DNA of 64,000 nucleotides, from assembly GCA_052084925.1 (NCBI GenBank), contig JBQDEV010000007.1, positions 1-64,000 on the forward strand. Direction: 5' to 3'. Positions 29,243 through 38,187 of this stretch are shown one piece after another. Under the pieces are notes generated by a model. The model was not told the DNA's origin and made no database searches. It was given only the letters and a program-made list of their open reading frames with translations. The stretch comes from CmP2 sp052084925 (GTDB taxonomy: Bacteria > Actinomycetota > Actinomycetes > Actinomycetales > Micrococcaceae). The position numbers and the translations under genes are program-made. Numbering within the stretch: position 1 is the first letter of the stretch; every line of letters starts with the position of its first letter.

Positions 29243-29908
29243 ATGTCTGCGTACACTGCCCTCATGCTTGTTCCTCGTCGCCCATCGCCCCTCGCCGGGG
29301 CCAAACCCCATCGGGACGATCTGCAACGCTTCGCCACGGATGATCCGGAGGCGATCGACGACGTGCTGCCGAGAGATCCCAACCAGTTACGTCTGCTCAT
29401 CGTGGGGATCAACCCCGGACTCTGGACCGCCGCGGTGAACGCCCCGTTCGCCCGTCCCGGCAACCGGTTCTGGCCGGCGCTGCACCGGGCAGAAATGACG
29501 GAGAACCTCGTCGATGCCGCTCGAGGACTGCGGGAGGAGGACGCCCTGGATCTCGTGGCTCGCGGGACCGGCATCACGAACCTGGTGGGCCGGGCCACCG
29601 CCCGCGCGGACGAACTCAGCCGTGACGAGCTCGTCGAGTCCGGTCAGCGGCTCATCACCAGGGTGTCCGAACTGCGCCCGGAGGTGGTGGCCATCGCCGG
29701 GATCACCGCCTTTCGCGCCGCATTCGGCCAACGCAAGGCGGTATTGGGACGCCAAGACACCACGGACCTCGAAGGCTGGCCACAGCAGACCCGACTCTGG
29801 GTGGTGCCACAGCCCAGCGGGCTCAACGCACACGAGAACATCGAGTCACTGGCGCAGAAATGGCGCGAGGTTCTCGTCGATCTCAGCCCTCGCGCACCGC
29901 GCGCTTGA
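29243..29908 (+). CDS. mug: G/U mismatch-specific DNA glycosylase
   Basis: A 221-residue uracil-DNA glycosylase superfamily protein (Mug/TDG branch), removing U or T opposite G. The signature LLIVGINPGLWTAAVNAPFA followed by RPGNRFWPAL lies near residue 50; the catalytic Asn is in GINPG. The C-terminal motif is VVPQPSGLNAH. Candidate starts are ATG at 29243 and 29264; neither has a strong ribosome site. The 3' end overlaps the convergent sugar MFS gene by 26 bases. Confidence 0.93.
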   Translation: MSAYTALMLVPRRPSPLAGAKPHRDDLQRFATDDPEAIDDVLPRDPNQLRLLIVGINPGLWTAAVNAPFARPGNRFWPALHRAEMTENLVDAARGLREEDALDLVARGTGITNLVGRATARADELSRDELVESGQRLITRVSELRPEVVAIAGITAFRAAFGQRKAVLGRQDTTDLEGWPQQTRLWVVPQPSGLNAHENIESLAQKWREVLVDLSPRAPRA

Positions 29909-31328
29909 AGGCGTCATCGGTCATGTCTTCCAGTTCGCGGCCCTTGGTCTCGGGGACGAACTTCCAGACGAACAGGAACGACAGCAGCGCCATCACGGCG
30001 TAAAGGCCGTAGGCGAAGGTGAGACCGATCTCGGCGAGGCCGGGGAAGGTCGTGGAGACGGCAAAGTTCGCCGCCCACTGCACCGCGGCAGCCACGGCCA
30101 GTGCTGCGGCACGCACCTTGTTGGGGAACATCTCGCCCAGCAGCACCCACACCAGCGGTCCCCAGGTGGCTCCAAAGAAGACTACAAAGGCATTCGCCGC
30201 GATCAGGGCGATGGTCGACCACGGTGCGGTCAGGCTGGCCTCGCCGTCGACGAGAGTCGCGAAGGAGAAGCACAGCGCCATCAGGCCCAGGCTGGCCGCC
30301 ATGCCGATGGAGCCCACCAGCAGCATCGGGCGGCGGCCGACCCGGTCCACCAGCAGGATGGCGACGATGGTCACCAGAATATTCGTCACCGAGGTGATCA
30401 CGGTGATGGTCAGCGCGTCGGACTCTCCGAAGCCGACCGAGCGCCACAGAGTGGTGGAGTAGTAGAAGATGACGTTGATGCCCACGAACTGCTGGAACAC
30501 CGAGAGCAGAATCCCGACCCAGACGATGGGGCGCAGACCCATCAGCGGGCCCTTGAGGTCCCGGAACGAGGCGCGACGCTCGTGCTCCAGTGAGTTCTGG
30601 ATCTCGACAATCTTGAGGTTCACCCGGTCCACACCGGTGAAGTCGTGCAGCACCTGGGCGGCCGTGTCCAGGTCGCCGCGGGCCACCAGGAAACGCGGCG
30701 ATTCCGGCAGCCTCAGGGCGAAGAGTCCGTAGGCGACGGCGGGGATCACTTCGGCCAGGAACATCCAGCGCCAGGCCTCCAGTCCGAACCAGAACTCTTG
30801 GGCTGCTCCCCCAGCGAGGTTGGCGAACAGGGCGTCGGAGAGCAGGGCCACGAAGATGCCGGAAACGATCGCCAGCTGCTGCAGCGATCCCAGCCGTCCG
30901 CGCACATGCGCCGGGGAGACTTCCGCAATGTAGGCGGGAGCGATCACCGAGGCCGCACCCACGCCGAGACCGCCGAGCACGCGCCAGGCGATGAGATCCA
31001 CCACACCGAATGCCAGCCCCGAGCCGACCGAGGAGATGAAGAAGAGCACCGCGGCCACCAGCATCACCGGAACGCGGCCGAACCGGTTGGCCACGGGGCC
31101 GGCGAACCAGGCGCCCAGGGCGCAGCCGAGCAGTGCCGAGGACACCGCGAAGCCGGTGAGGGCCGAGCCGAGGTTGAACTGTTCCGACAGGGCGTCGACC
31201 GCGCCGTTGATCACGGCGGTGTCGAAGCCGAAGAGGAAACCACCCAGCGCGGCCGCCACACAGATACCCACCACCCGGGCGTTGAGTCTGTTGGTTCCCG
31301 GAGCGTCGTTGGCCGGTTGTTCCGTCAT
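29883..31328 (-). CDS. Sugar porter family MFS transporter
   Basis: A 481-residue, 12-helix sugar:proton symporter of the GLUT/XylE type. Family motifs are present: GGFLFGFDTAVINGA in helix 1, RFGRVPVML-like after helix 2, LPESPRFLVARG after helix 6, VDRVGRRPMLLVG after helix 8 and FVPETKGRELEDM after helix 12. The ATG at 31328 gives the normal N-terminus; the longer frame upstream is unlikely. No sugar catabolic genes are adjacent, so the substrate is open. Confidence 0.93.
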   Translation of the reverse strand: MTEQPANDAPGTNRLNARVVGICVAAALGGFLFGFDTAVINGAVDALSEQFNLGSALTGFAVSSALLGCALGAWFAGPVANRFGRVPVMLVAAVLFFISSVGSGLAFGVVDLIAWRVLGGLGVGAASVIAPAYIAEVSPAHVRGRLGSLQQLAIVSGIFVALLSDALFANLAGGAAQEFWFGLEAWRWMFLAEVIPAVAYGLFALRLPESPRFLVARGDLDTAAQVLHDFTGVDRVNLKIVEIQNSLEHERRASFRDLKGPLMGLRPIVWVGILLSVFQQFVGINVIFYYSTTLWRSVGFGESDALTITVITSVTNILVTIVAILLVDRVGRRPMLLVGSIGMAASLGLMALCFSFATLVDGEASLTAPWSTIALIAANAFVVFFGATWGPLVWVLLGEMFPNKVRAAALAVAAAVQWAANFAVSTTFPGLAEIGLTFAYGLYAVMALLSFLFVWKFVPETKGRELEDMTDDAFKRAVREG

Positions 31329-31511
31329 CTCTGGTTGTCCCGTCGTCTGCCTGAATCGTGTCTCTTCACGGCATCGTGACTCCGCAACGGTGCGGGGATG
31401 CGCGCGCGGCCCGGGTGCCGGTGGCACGAAGGCGTACGCGCCATTATGCACCTTCGACCCCGTTGGTGCGACCCCCGCTGCGGGTGTGTTCGCCAGCTCG
31501 GAGCAGCCGCC

Positions 31512-32270
31512 TCAGTCGCCGAGCAGCGCGGAGACCCCTGTGACCACGGAGAGGACGGCGCCGATCATCGCAATCACCACCACAATGCGGAAGGCCCACC
31601 GATCATTGACCACACGACGCAACCGGTTCCCCACCTGCGCACCCACCACGATGCCCAGAATGCACCCGAGCCATCCCCACCAGGGGAACTCCGGCGGGGT
31701 GGAGCCCAGGATGAGCCAGCGGGAGATGACGGCGGCCACGCAGATGACAATCCACAGTGGCTGCATCGACGCCGCGAACGACAGCATGGGCCACCGGGAG
31801 AGCACCCCGTAGATGGTCATGGCCGGTCCTCCGATTCCGGCCAGCACTGTGCCAGCCCCGGCGATGGAACCGGTCAGCACCCGGGGGAAGCGTCCCGTCA
31901 CGGTGACGGAGGTGCGCTGCAGCGCCAGCGAAGTGCTCAGCCCCACCAGCACGAGTCCGCCCACCAGCAGGTAGATGATCGCGGTGTCGAACCATCTGCC
32001 GACCCAACCGGCCACCGGCACGATCAGTACAGCGGGCACCCCGATCCAGGCCACCGCCGACCAGTCGACGTGACGCCACATCGACGGCAGCATCACCACC
32101 GAGGCCACGATCGCGAGCAGGGCCGTCAGCATCACACCCGAGTGTGTGCCGAGCATGATCACGAAGAACGGGGTGACGAGCATGGCGAAGCCCAGGCCGG
32201 TGAGGCGCTGGAGAACCGTGGCCACCACCACGAGCACGAGGACGACGAGGGTCAGCATCAGGGAAGTCAT
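31512..32270 (-). CDS. TauE/SafE family sulfite/organosulfonate exporter-like membrane protein
   Basis: A 252-residue membrane protein with seven or eight helices. The repeated TauE/SafE motifs GLGFAMLVTPFFVIMLGTHSG and AGAGTVLAGIGGPAMTIYGVL are clear. The ATG at 32270 has a GGAAGG site upstream. Some family members export sulfite or sulfoacetate, but specificity cannot be inferred. The 183 bases between it and the sugar transporter hold no recognisable feature. Confidence 0.88.
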   Translation of the reverse strand: MTSLMLTLVVLVLVVVATVLQRLTGLGFAMLVTPFFVIMLGTHSGVMLTALLAIVASVVMLPSMWRHVDWSAVAWIGVPAVLIVPVAGWVGRWFDTAIIYLLVGGLVLVGLSTSLALQRTSVTVTGRFPRVLTGSIAGAGTVLAGIGGPAMTIYGVLSRWPMLSFAASMQPLWIVICVAAVISRWLILGSTPPEFPWWGWLGCILGIVVGAQVGNRLRRVVNDRWAFRIVVVIAMIGAVLSVVTGVSALLGD

Positions 32271-32408
32271 GGGTGCCTTCCAGTCTAGGGGCCCTGGCAT
32301 TTTCGGCTGGGTACCGCCTGGACACACGCTGAATCGCCTACTCAGTCTGGGCTGTTAGGTTCGCCCGTGAACCATGATCCTGTAGTGACTAAGGAAGTGT
32401 TGTTGAGC

Positions 32409-33251
32409 ATGTCGAAGAAGCTGTTGCTGAGTCTGGCCGCCGTTGCCACCGCCCTGAGCCTGGCTGCCTGTGGTGCGGAGAACGCCGAGGACGGCGAGGG
32501 CGCAGGCGAGGCCGAGGGCACCGCCGCGGAAGGCGCCGAGGCGCAGATGCCGGAGCCCGATACCGAGAACATCCCCGATGTGGTGGCTACCGTGAACGGC
32601 CAGGACATTTCCGGCGAGGATTTCACCGCCGCTTTCGAGGGCCAGTTCAGCCAGATGGCCATGCAGGCCCAGATGTCCGGTGAAGAGGTCGATCAGAATC
32701 AAGTCAAGGCGCAGACGCTGGACCTGATGATCGGCAACGAGCTGTTGCTCGCCGACGCCGAGGAGCAGGGCTTCACCGCCAGCGAGGAGCAGGTCAACGA
32801 ATTCCTGGACGAACTGGCCACCCAGAACCAGCTCGAGTCTGCCGACGAGCTGCTCTCCCAGTTCGAGGAGCAGGGCGTCAGTGAGGAGCAGGTCCGCGAG
32901 GACGCCGAGAAGCAGGTGCTGCTGGACCAGCTGATCGAGTCCATGGACGTCGAGGCCCCCAGCGATGACGAGTTGCAGGAGATGTACGACCAGCAGATCG
33001 CCCAGCAGGAGGCCATGATGGAGGGTGCTGAAGAGGGCGCCAGCGAAGGTGCCGAGGGCGGTGCCGAGGACGAAGCAAGCGCCCCGGAGACTCCATCCTT
33101 CGAGGAGCTCAAGCCACAGCTGGAGGAGCAGGCCACCACCCAGAAGCAGAATGAAGCGGTCAATGCCCACGTCGAGCAGCTGCGCGGCGACGCCGAGATC
33201 GAGAAGCACCTCGACACCGGTGATGCCGAGGGCTCGGAGGACTCGGAGTAG
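32409..33251 (+). CDS. SurA N-terminal-domain lipoprotein (putative secreted chaperone)
   Basis: A 280-residue lipoprotein. MSKKLLLSLAAVATALSL leads to the lipobox LAAC, followed by an acidic Ala/Glu linker and a SurA_N-type helical domain that begins VVATVNGQDISGEDF, as in peptidyl-prolyl isomerase precursors. No PPIase (parvulin) domain follows; the C-terminus is acidic and repetitive in Glu, Gly and Ala. The ATG at 32409 fits the signal peptide; a TTG two or three codons earlier with AAGGA upstream is an alternative start. It may assist folding of exported proteins. Confidence 0.85.
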   Translation: MSKKLLLSLAAVATALSLAACGAENAEDGEGAGEAEGTAAEGAEAQMPEPDTENIPDVVATVNGQDISGEDFTAAFEGQFSQMAMQAQMSGEEVDQNQVKAQTLDLMIGNELLLADAEEQGFTASEEQVNEFLDELATQNQLESADELLSQFEEQGVSEEQVREDAEKQVLLDQLIESMDVEAPSDDELQEMYDQQIAQQEAMMEGAEEGASEGAEGGAEDEASAPETPSFEELKPQLEEQATTQKQNEAVNAHVEQLRGDAEIEKHLDTGDAEGSEDSE

Positions 33252-33326
33252 TCCCAGCCGCTTAGGAAACAACCCCAGATGACGTCGGCGGAGCGCCGGG
33301 TCCGGGAGTGTCGTTAGGCTTCGGCC

Positions 33327-34370
33327 ATGACCACTTCCGCACCTGGCCTCCGCCGTCTGGGTTTTCTGACCATCGGGCTCTTCGACCCCGCCGATCCGGG
33401 CGCCGGGCACGAGTCCACCCTGCACATCATCGAGCTCGGCGAGCAGCTGGGCTTCGACAGCGCTTGGCTACGGCACCGCCACCTGCAGTACGGGATCTCT
33501 TCTCCCGTAGCTGTGATGGCCGCCGCCAGCCAACGCACCCGGCACATCGAGTTGGGCACCGCGGTCACCCCGCTGGGGTGGGAGAATCCGCTGCGCTTGG
33601 CCGAGGACCTGGCTACTGTTGACCTGCTTTCCGGGGGCCGAGTGAACCCCGGGATTAGCGTGGGCACGCCGATGCACTACGACACCGTGGCCGACGCGCT
33701 CTACCCAGAGACGGCAGAAGCCGAGGACTTCAGCAAGAAAAGGGTGGACCGATTCGCTCGGTTCATCTCCGGTGAGCCGGTGCGTGAATTCTCGGGCAAG
33801 CAGGGCGTGGTGGAGGAGTTCTCGAACCGGGTGGAACCGTATTCGGCTGGATTGCGATCCCGGCTCTGGTACGGCGCCGGCAGCATGGACTCCGCCGTCT
33901 GGGCCGGAGTGAACGGTTTCAATCTGCTCAGCAGCAGCGTGATCTTCCCCGAAGCCGACGAGCACCCAGATTTCGCCGCGGTCCAGGCTCGGCAGATCCG
34001 CGCCTACCGACAGGCGGCGGCCACCTCGACGGCCACCGTGAATCCGGGGCGGGTGTCTCAGGGACTCGTCGTCATCCCCACCGATACGGCCAGTGCAGAG
34101 CAGCAGCGGCGCTACGAGGCCTATGCCGCCGAACGGCTACCCCGCACGCGAGAGCCGCAAGGCCCGCGGGGAATGCTCTTCGCCGAGGACTTGGTGGGCA
34201 CCTCCGAGCAGATCGCGGAGCGTCTGCACGACCACGCCGGCTTCCGCGAGGTGGACGAGGTGGCGTTCGCGCTACCGTTCAGCTTCGAGCACGACGACTA
34301 CGTGCAGATCCTGACCGATATCGCTACCCGGCTGGGCCCGGCACTGGGCTGGTCACCGCGGTTGGAGTAG
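33327..34370 (+). CDS. LLM class flavin-dependent oxidoreductase
   Basis: A 347-residue bacterial luciferase-like TIM-barrel protein. LGFDSAWLRHRHLQYG, the strand-loop IELGTAVTPLGWENPLRLAED and LLSGGRVNPGISVG are the usual flavin-binding landmarks. It probably uses FMN or F420; the subfamily is not clear. It stands alone downstream of the SurA-like gene and ends just before the truncated GNAT repeat at 34397. Confidence 0.9.
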   Translation: MTTSAPGLRRLGFLTIGLFDPADPGAGHESTLHIIELGEQLGFDSAWLRHRHLQYGISSPVAVMAAASQRTRHIELGTAVTPLGWENPLRLAEDLATVDLLSGGRVNPGISVGTPMHYDTVADALYPETAEAEDFSKKRVDRFARFISGEPVREFSGKQGVVEEFSNRVEPYSAGLRSRLWYGAGSMDSAVWAGVNGFNLLSSSVIFPEADEHPDFAAVQARQIRAYRQAAATSTATVNPGRVSQGLVVIPTDTASAEQQRRYEAYAAERLPRTREPQGPRGMLFAEDLVGTSEQIAERLHDHAGFREVDEVAFALPFSFEHDDYVQILTDIATRLGPALGWSPRLE

Positions 34371-34396
34371 CCGAGAGCCGGCTGTCCGGATCGCTG

Positions 34397-34458
34397 GTCA
34401 AGCCTTCTCAATCGAAACCGGTGGTGGTGCCGGTCTCCCAGTCGCGGCGCAAAATGGC
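34397..34458 (-). pseudogene. Truncated GNAT 3' end (left copy of direct repeat)
   Basis: This stretch matches the 3' end of the intact GNAT gene at 39661. Positions 34420-34455 are identical to 39691-39726 (36 bases), with weaker similarity out to 62 bases. In the GNAT frame it reads AILRRDWETGTTTGFD and then hits TGA where the intact gene has a Trp codon. Nothing upstream continues the GNAT frame, so only about the last 16 codons survive. It marks the left edge of the low-GC block. Confidence 0.75.
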
Positions 34459-34514
34459 GAATCATCGCAGAAAGGGGTCTACCGTGATCTTCATGATGTT
34501 CGCGTTGGACCACA

Positions 34515-34570
34515 CTCTGGTGCGACGCCGCCGAGTCCGCTGACTGGAGTCAAGCGCCGCCGCACCAGAG
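34515..34570. terminator. Inverted repeat at the 3' end of the PepSY gene
   Basis: CTCTGGTGCG (34515-34524) pairs perfectly with CGCACCAGAG (34561-34570), with a smaller TGACT-N2-AGTCA symmetry between them. It lies 20 bases past the stop of the minus-strand block, so it could be its terminator. Because it also sits at an island edge, an end-structure of a lost element is an alternative. Confidence 0.4.
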
Positions 34571-34590
34571 CAAGGTTTAGGGTAATCCAG

Positions 34591-36105
34591 TCAGTCTCGG
34601 TTCGCCGATTCAGGAACTAGAGTGTTTCGGCGTCTTCTCATGCCCAGCAATACATCAATGATAATGAAAACCAACAGGCTCACGCCGAGTACCGGAAGGA
34701 ACCAGCCAATCACGGCCAGCCCCACGACGACGAGTGCCTTACCCCACCAAGGGGAACGGCGGAACGCTCCTCGAGAGGGAAGGTTCCCCAGTTTTCGGCT
34801 TGGTTCATGGCGTGGTCGGCGCTGCCACCACATCACGTATCCCAAGATGACCAGCAGACCGATACTAACTGCCAAGGCAAACAGCAGGATCTGGTTGGCC
34901 AGCCCGAAAAGTGTCCCCATGTGCATCCAGACGCCCCACTGAGCCAGCTTCGCCATGAACGGGTAGTCGCCCCATGCCAGCACATCAGTGACTTCCTGAG
35001 TCTCAGGATCAACAGCGATTGACTGGATCACGGGTGCCGGCAACCGCATGCTGATGTCACGCATACTCCATGCCTCACCTTCTGATGATGGAGCGATCAT
35101 TTCCACGTACGCAGAAGCGAACCCAGCTTCCCGTCCAGATCGAAGCAGGTAGTCGAGATTGGAGGCATCTACCGGAGGCTCCTCGTCAGACTGCTGTCCA
35201 CCGCCCCCGTGATGGGCGTGCTCATCATGGATAGCTGCTCCAGCGGCGTAGCTATCGAGCTGAGTGTCGACCGAAGGCGTCTGCCAGCTGAGGCTGGTCC
35301 GCAACTCCGCGACATTGGCTCCCCCGTAGGTGGACCAGGTGATGCCGGTCGCCGCCAGAAACAGGCCGCCTACTGTGATCCAGATCCCGGTGGCTGCGTG
35401 CCAGGAACGGGTTCGCCGCATTCCAGAGACAGTGTTGTCCGGAAGTAACAGACCTTTGCGTTTCTTCCGCGCGTTGCGCCACCGTGATGCCCAGAGACCG
35501 GCTCCCGCAAGAATCACGACGGCCAACCAGGAAGCGGCCAGTTCGCTGTAGAATCGTCCCCAGTCTCCCAGGAAGAGGTGTCGGTGCATCTGGGCGATCT
35601 CGGTCCGCAACGGTAGGGATCCGCTCGTGCCGTAGACTCCTTCATCCCCACGGACTTCTCCGGTGACAGGATCGATGAAGATTCCTCGTTGTGGATCGTG
35701 CGAACCAGATGGGGACTCGTCGTACTCGTAGATCACTCGCGTCGTGTCCCCCGGTGTGGCCGCTGGACGTATGGCGCTCAGTTGGGCGTCTTCCCCAACG
35801 TACTCCTGGGCCGCGGCGACTTGCTGTGACAGCGGAAGGTATTCGGTGGATTCGCTGGATGCTGTGAGCTCTTCGGAATAGACCATGCGCTCGAGTTGAG
35901 GTGAGAACGCGTAGAGCGCCCCGGTCAGTGCCGCGACCAGGATGAAAGGCCCGACGAAAACCCCGGCATAGAAATGGATTCTGCGCAGCATGGGCACAAA
36001 CCAGGCTGGGTTTCTTTCCGAGTGATCACCTGGGGGTGCGGATGAGGGTGACAGTGAGGTTGTCTGTTTTTGGGCAGGTTCGACTGCCCTGATGTCGTTG
36101 GTCAT
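34591..36105 (-). CDS. PepSY-associated TM helix domain protein
   Basis: A 504-residue membrane protein with four main helices: HFYAGVFVGPFILVAALTGALYAF, a second near SWLAVVILAGAGLWASRW, a third near ATGIWITVGGLFLAATGITW and GTLFGLANQILLFALAVSIG, plus a terminal hairpin. PepSY-like extracytoplasmic regions contain a His-rich stretch DEHAHHGGGG near residue 300. Family members include reductases and siderophore-linked iron-uptake proteins. It is last in the five-gene block; the DyP gene stops 33 bases before its ATG. Function is inferred as envelope electron transfer or metal handling. Confidence 0.85.
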   Translation of the reverse strand: MTNDIRAVEPAQKQTTSLSPSSAPPGDHSERNPAWFVPMLRRIHFYAGVFVGPFILVAALTGALYAFSPQLERMVYSEELTASSESTEYLPLSQQVAAAQEYVGEDAQLSAIRPAATPGDTTRVIYEYDESPSGSHDPQRGIFIDPVTGEVRGDEGVYGTSGSLPLRTEIAQMHRHLFLGDWGRFYSELAASWLAVVILAGAGLWASRWRNARKKRKGLLLPDNTVSGMRRTRSWHAATGIWITVGGLFLAATGITWSTYGGANVAELRTSLSWQTPSVDTQLDSYAAGAAIHDEHAHHGGGGQQSDEEPPVDASNLDYLLRSGREAGFASAYVEMIAPSSEGEAWSMRDISMRLPAPVIQSIAVDPETQEVTDVLAWGDYPFMAKLAQWGVWMHMGTLFGLANQILLFALAVSIGLLVILGYVMWWQRRPRHEPSRKLGNLPSRGAFRRSPWWGKALVVVGLAVIGWFLPVLGVSLLVFIIIDVLLGMRRRRNTLVPESANRD

Positions 36106-36138
36106 CAGAGTTACTTTCTGATTGAGAAGTAGTCGTGT

Positions 36139-37434
36139 TTAGAGAGAATCGCCGATGTACCCGCCAGGGGCACACCCTGGTGGGATGGCGAAGACGGCGC
36201 TTCCTATTGGGGTGGTCCACTCATTGAGTCGGTCCCCTTCAGCAAGACGCTGCTGTATGGGAAGGAATTGTCGAGTCACGTCAGCCTGATAGCTCAGAAA
36301 AACCAATCCGGTGTCGCTAATACGACCGTCACCTTGTGGGGGGCGGTCATAGTTGTATCCACGACGCAGGATCTGTTCTTCAGGAGCTTGAGAGTGAGCG
36401 CGGCGGATATGCGCAAAGTCCTCGATCACGGGGAACCCTAACGGCGTCTTTGCACCGAAGTCCGGCTCGTCATGTTCCACGGCTCCGGTCAACGGTGCTC
36501 CAACACGCAGGTCTCGTCCGATGGAAGCCTCCTTGCCACTGCGGGCCAGTTCGTCCCATCCGTCGAGGTCCATGCTGATCAGCCGTACTACCAGCGAGGT
36601 GCCGCCCTCGATCCAAGGGCGCAAAGAACGTGAAGACCCCGCAGGGGGATGACCCCACACAGCGAACTCTTTGCCGTCTTCGCCCTGGCTAGGTTGCACC
36701 GTCTCGTCCACTTGGCCGAAGAGGTTCCGCATCGTCGATCCTTCGGACTGGGTGCCGCGTGCGTTGCGGAACCCGTCTTGCATCCATCGAGGCGAGGCAT
36801 AAGCTCGGGCGTCTTTGAGCAACATCCTCCGAGCATGGGCCAATGCAACCGGATCGTCCCCGCAGAGCTGAAGCATCAAATCCCCGCCGCAGAGCTGAGG
36901 ATTCAGCTCATCAATCTCGAACTCGGATAGATCCTTTAGCCAGTCGGGGACCTTGTCCGGGTTGAGCAGCTCCACGAGGTGTCGGCCAAAGCCGAAGGTC
37001 ACCGTCAATCTGGCGGGCCTTGCGGCTAACTCCGGCTCGGTGTCCGCCAACGCGGGCAGGCCCCGGGTCAGGCGTGCGGCGTCATCAGTCAGCAGATGCA
37101 ATAGCCGCCGTGCATCTTCACGCTCGAGGCCCTTGTTCAAGTCCATCGCTATCAGGACAGCGTGAGCCTGTGGCAGGGTTTCGATGCCCGCCTGTCGATG
37201 CCCATAGAAGTCGATTTTTTGACTCCCGTGCAGCAGATCCTCCGGGTCAGGTTGCGGGGCGGTGCCCCGGCCCAACCCGAAGGCGGCACCCGCGGTAACA
37301 GCAAGCCCGGTCCCTCCTGCACCCAACAAGAGCCCTCGACGAGATACCCCTCGCCGAGGAACTGTCTTATCTCGTTCCTTACCTTTCTGTCTTGTTGACC
37401 CGATACCAGGATTGGGTTCCGGGTCAGTGACCAC
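36139..37434 (-). CDS. Tat-exported Dyp-type peroxidase (EfeB-like)
   Basis: A 431-residue heme peroxidase. The twin-arginine signal is VSRRGLLLGAGGTGLAV near residue 30. The proximal heme His is in FAHIRRAHSQAPEEQ, followed by ILRRGYNYD as in EfeB; the distal Arg is in GTSLVVRLISMDLDGWDEL. The normal GxxDG motif appears as GQVDET: the catalytic Asp is kept but Gly is replaced by Glu. The GTG at 37434 has an AGGAGAG site and overlaps the PCuAC stop by 11 bases. No EfeU or EfeO genes are nearby, so its partners are probably the copper and PepSY proteins around it. Confidence 0.88.
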   Translation of the reverse strand: MVTDPEPNPGIGSTRQKGKERDKTVPRRGVSRRGLLLGAGGTGLAVTAGAAFGLGRGTAPQPDPEDLLHGSQKIDFYGHRQAGIETLPQAHAVLIAMDLNKGLEREDARRLLHLLTDDAARLTRGLPALADTEPELAARPARLTVTFGFGRHLVELLNPDKVPDWLKDLSEFEIDELNPQLCGGDLMLQLCGDDPVALAHARRMLLKDARAYASPRWMQDGFRNARGTQSEGSTMRNLFGQVDETVQPSQGEDGKEFAVWGHPPAGSSRSLRPWIEGGTSLVVRLISMDLDGWDELARSGKEASIGRDLRVGAPLTGAVEHDEPDFGAKTPLGFPVIEDFAHIRRAHSQAPEEQILRRGYNYDRPPQGDGRISDTGLVFLSYQADVTRQFLPIQQRLAEGDRLNEWTTPIGSAVFAIPPGCAPGGYIGDSL

Positions 37435-38077
37435 CGGTGCTCTCCTCAGACGTCTCTCCGTGGTCGTGGCCGCTATGCCCGTGAGGGCCCTCGTCGTCAC
37501 TGTGGCCTTCGGTGCTCTCGTGGTTCCCATGATCGGCGTGCTCCCCATGGCCTTCATGGTCGTAGGGCTCGTCCTGCCCGCCGTCGTCCTTTACGATGGC
37601 TTCGATGCTCTCGGTCGTGCCGTCGGTGAATTCGAGAGTCACTTCCACCACATCACCGGGAACTAACGCTTCGTGGAGACCGATGAACATCAAGTGATCC
37701 CCACCAGGCTCCATATCCAGGGCACCTTCCGCAGGAATGGGGAACCCACCTTCAATCTCCTGCATGACCTCACGCCCGTCCTCGTCCACGACGATCTCGT
37801 GCAGTTCCACGCTCTCTGAGGCGGGGGATTCGGCAGCAACGATCTCCAGTTCTTCCCCAGTGAGATTCTCGATCGTGCCGAACAGGCTGGTCATTCCAGA
37901 TTCAGCAGCTCGCACCCACAGGTCGTCATCTTCACTGTGAATACGTGCGTCCACAGGAGCAGTGTTCTCGGCATCGATCGCAGGATCGTTGGGTTCCTCG
38001 GCATCCGAGCAAGCACTCAGGGCGAGCAGGGTGGCCGCAGTCAGGGCAGAGATGGTCCATACATTGTTGTTTTTCAT
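37424..38077 (-). CDS. PCu(A)C-type periplasmic copper chaperone lipoprotein
   Basis: A 217-residue lipoprotein. MKNNNVWTISALTAATLLA leads to the lipobox LSAC. The core carries the PCuAC copper site: His in VELHEIVVDEDG, Met 12 residues on in REVMQEI, and HLM in GGDHLMFIGL. The C-terminus is a long His/Asp/Glu/Gly-rich tail with about 13 histidines, likely an extra Cu or Zn buffer. In homologs PCuAC carries Cu(I) to cytochrome oxidase. The ATG at 38077 fits the signal; a GGAAGGA lies somewhat far upstream. Confidence 0.9.
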   Translation of the reverse strand: MKNNNVWTISALTAATLLALSACSDAEEPNDPAIDAENTAPVDARIHSEDDDLWVRAAESGMTSLFGTIENLTGEELEIVAAESPASESVELHEIVVDEDGREVMQEIEGGFPIPAEGALDMEPGGDHLMFIGLHEALVPGDVVEVTLEFTDGTTESIEAIVKDDGGQDEPYDHEGHGEHADHGNHESTEGHSDDEGPHGHSGHDHGETSEESTGGH

Positions 38078-38187
38078 CAGAATCAGATAATCCTTCCGGG
38101 CGCAATGGCCCTCCGGCCGCGCCACAGCGAATCAAAGCGCACCGGTATCTACGAATGCAGTAAAGGTAGTTGAGCGGGGGAGGATGG

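Noticed and set aside
34515..34570. Integron attC site or transposon end
   Set aside because: It is only a 10-bp inverted repeat with no integrase, no conserved attC core and no transposase nearby; a terminator is simpler.
37434..37557. Longer start for the DyP gene at 37557
   Set aside because: The extra 41 residues are antisense-like to the PCuAC His tail and displace the Tat signal from the N-terminus; the GTG at 37434 has a ribosome site.
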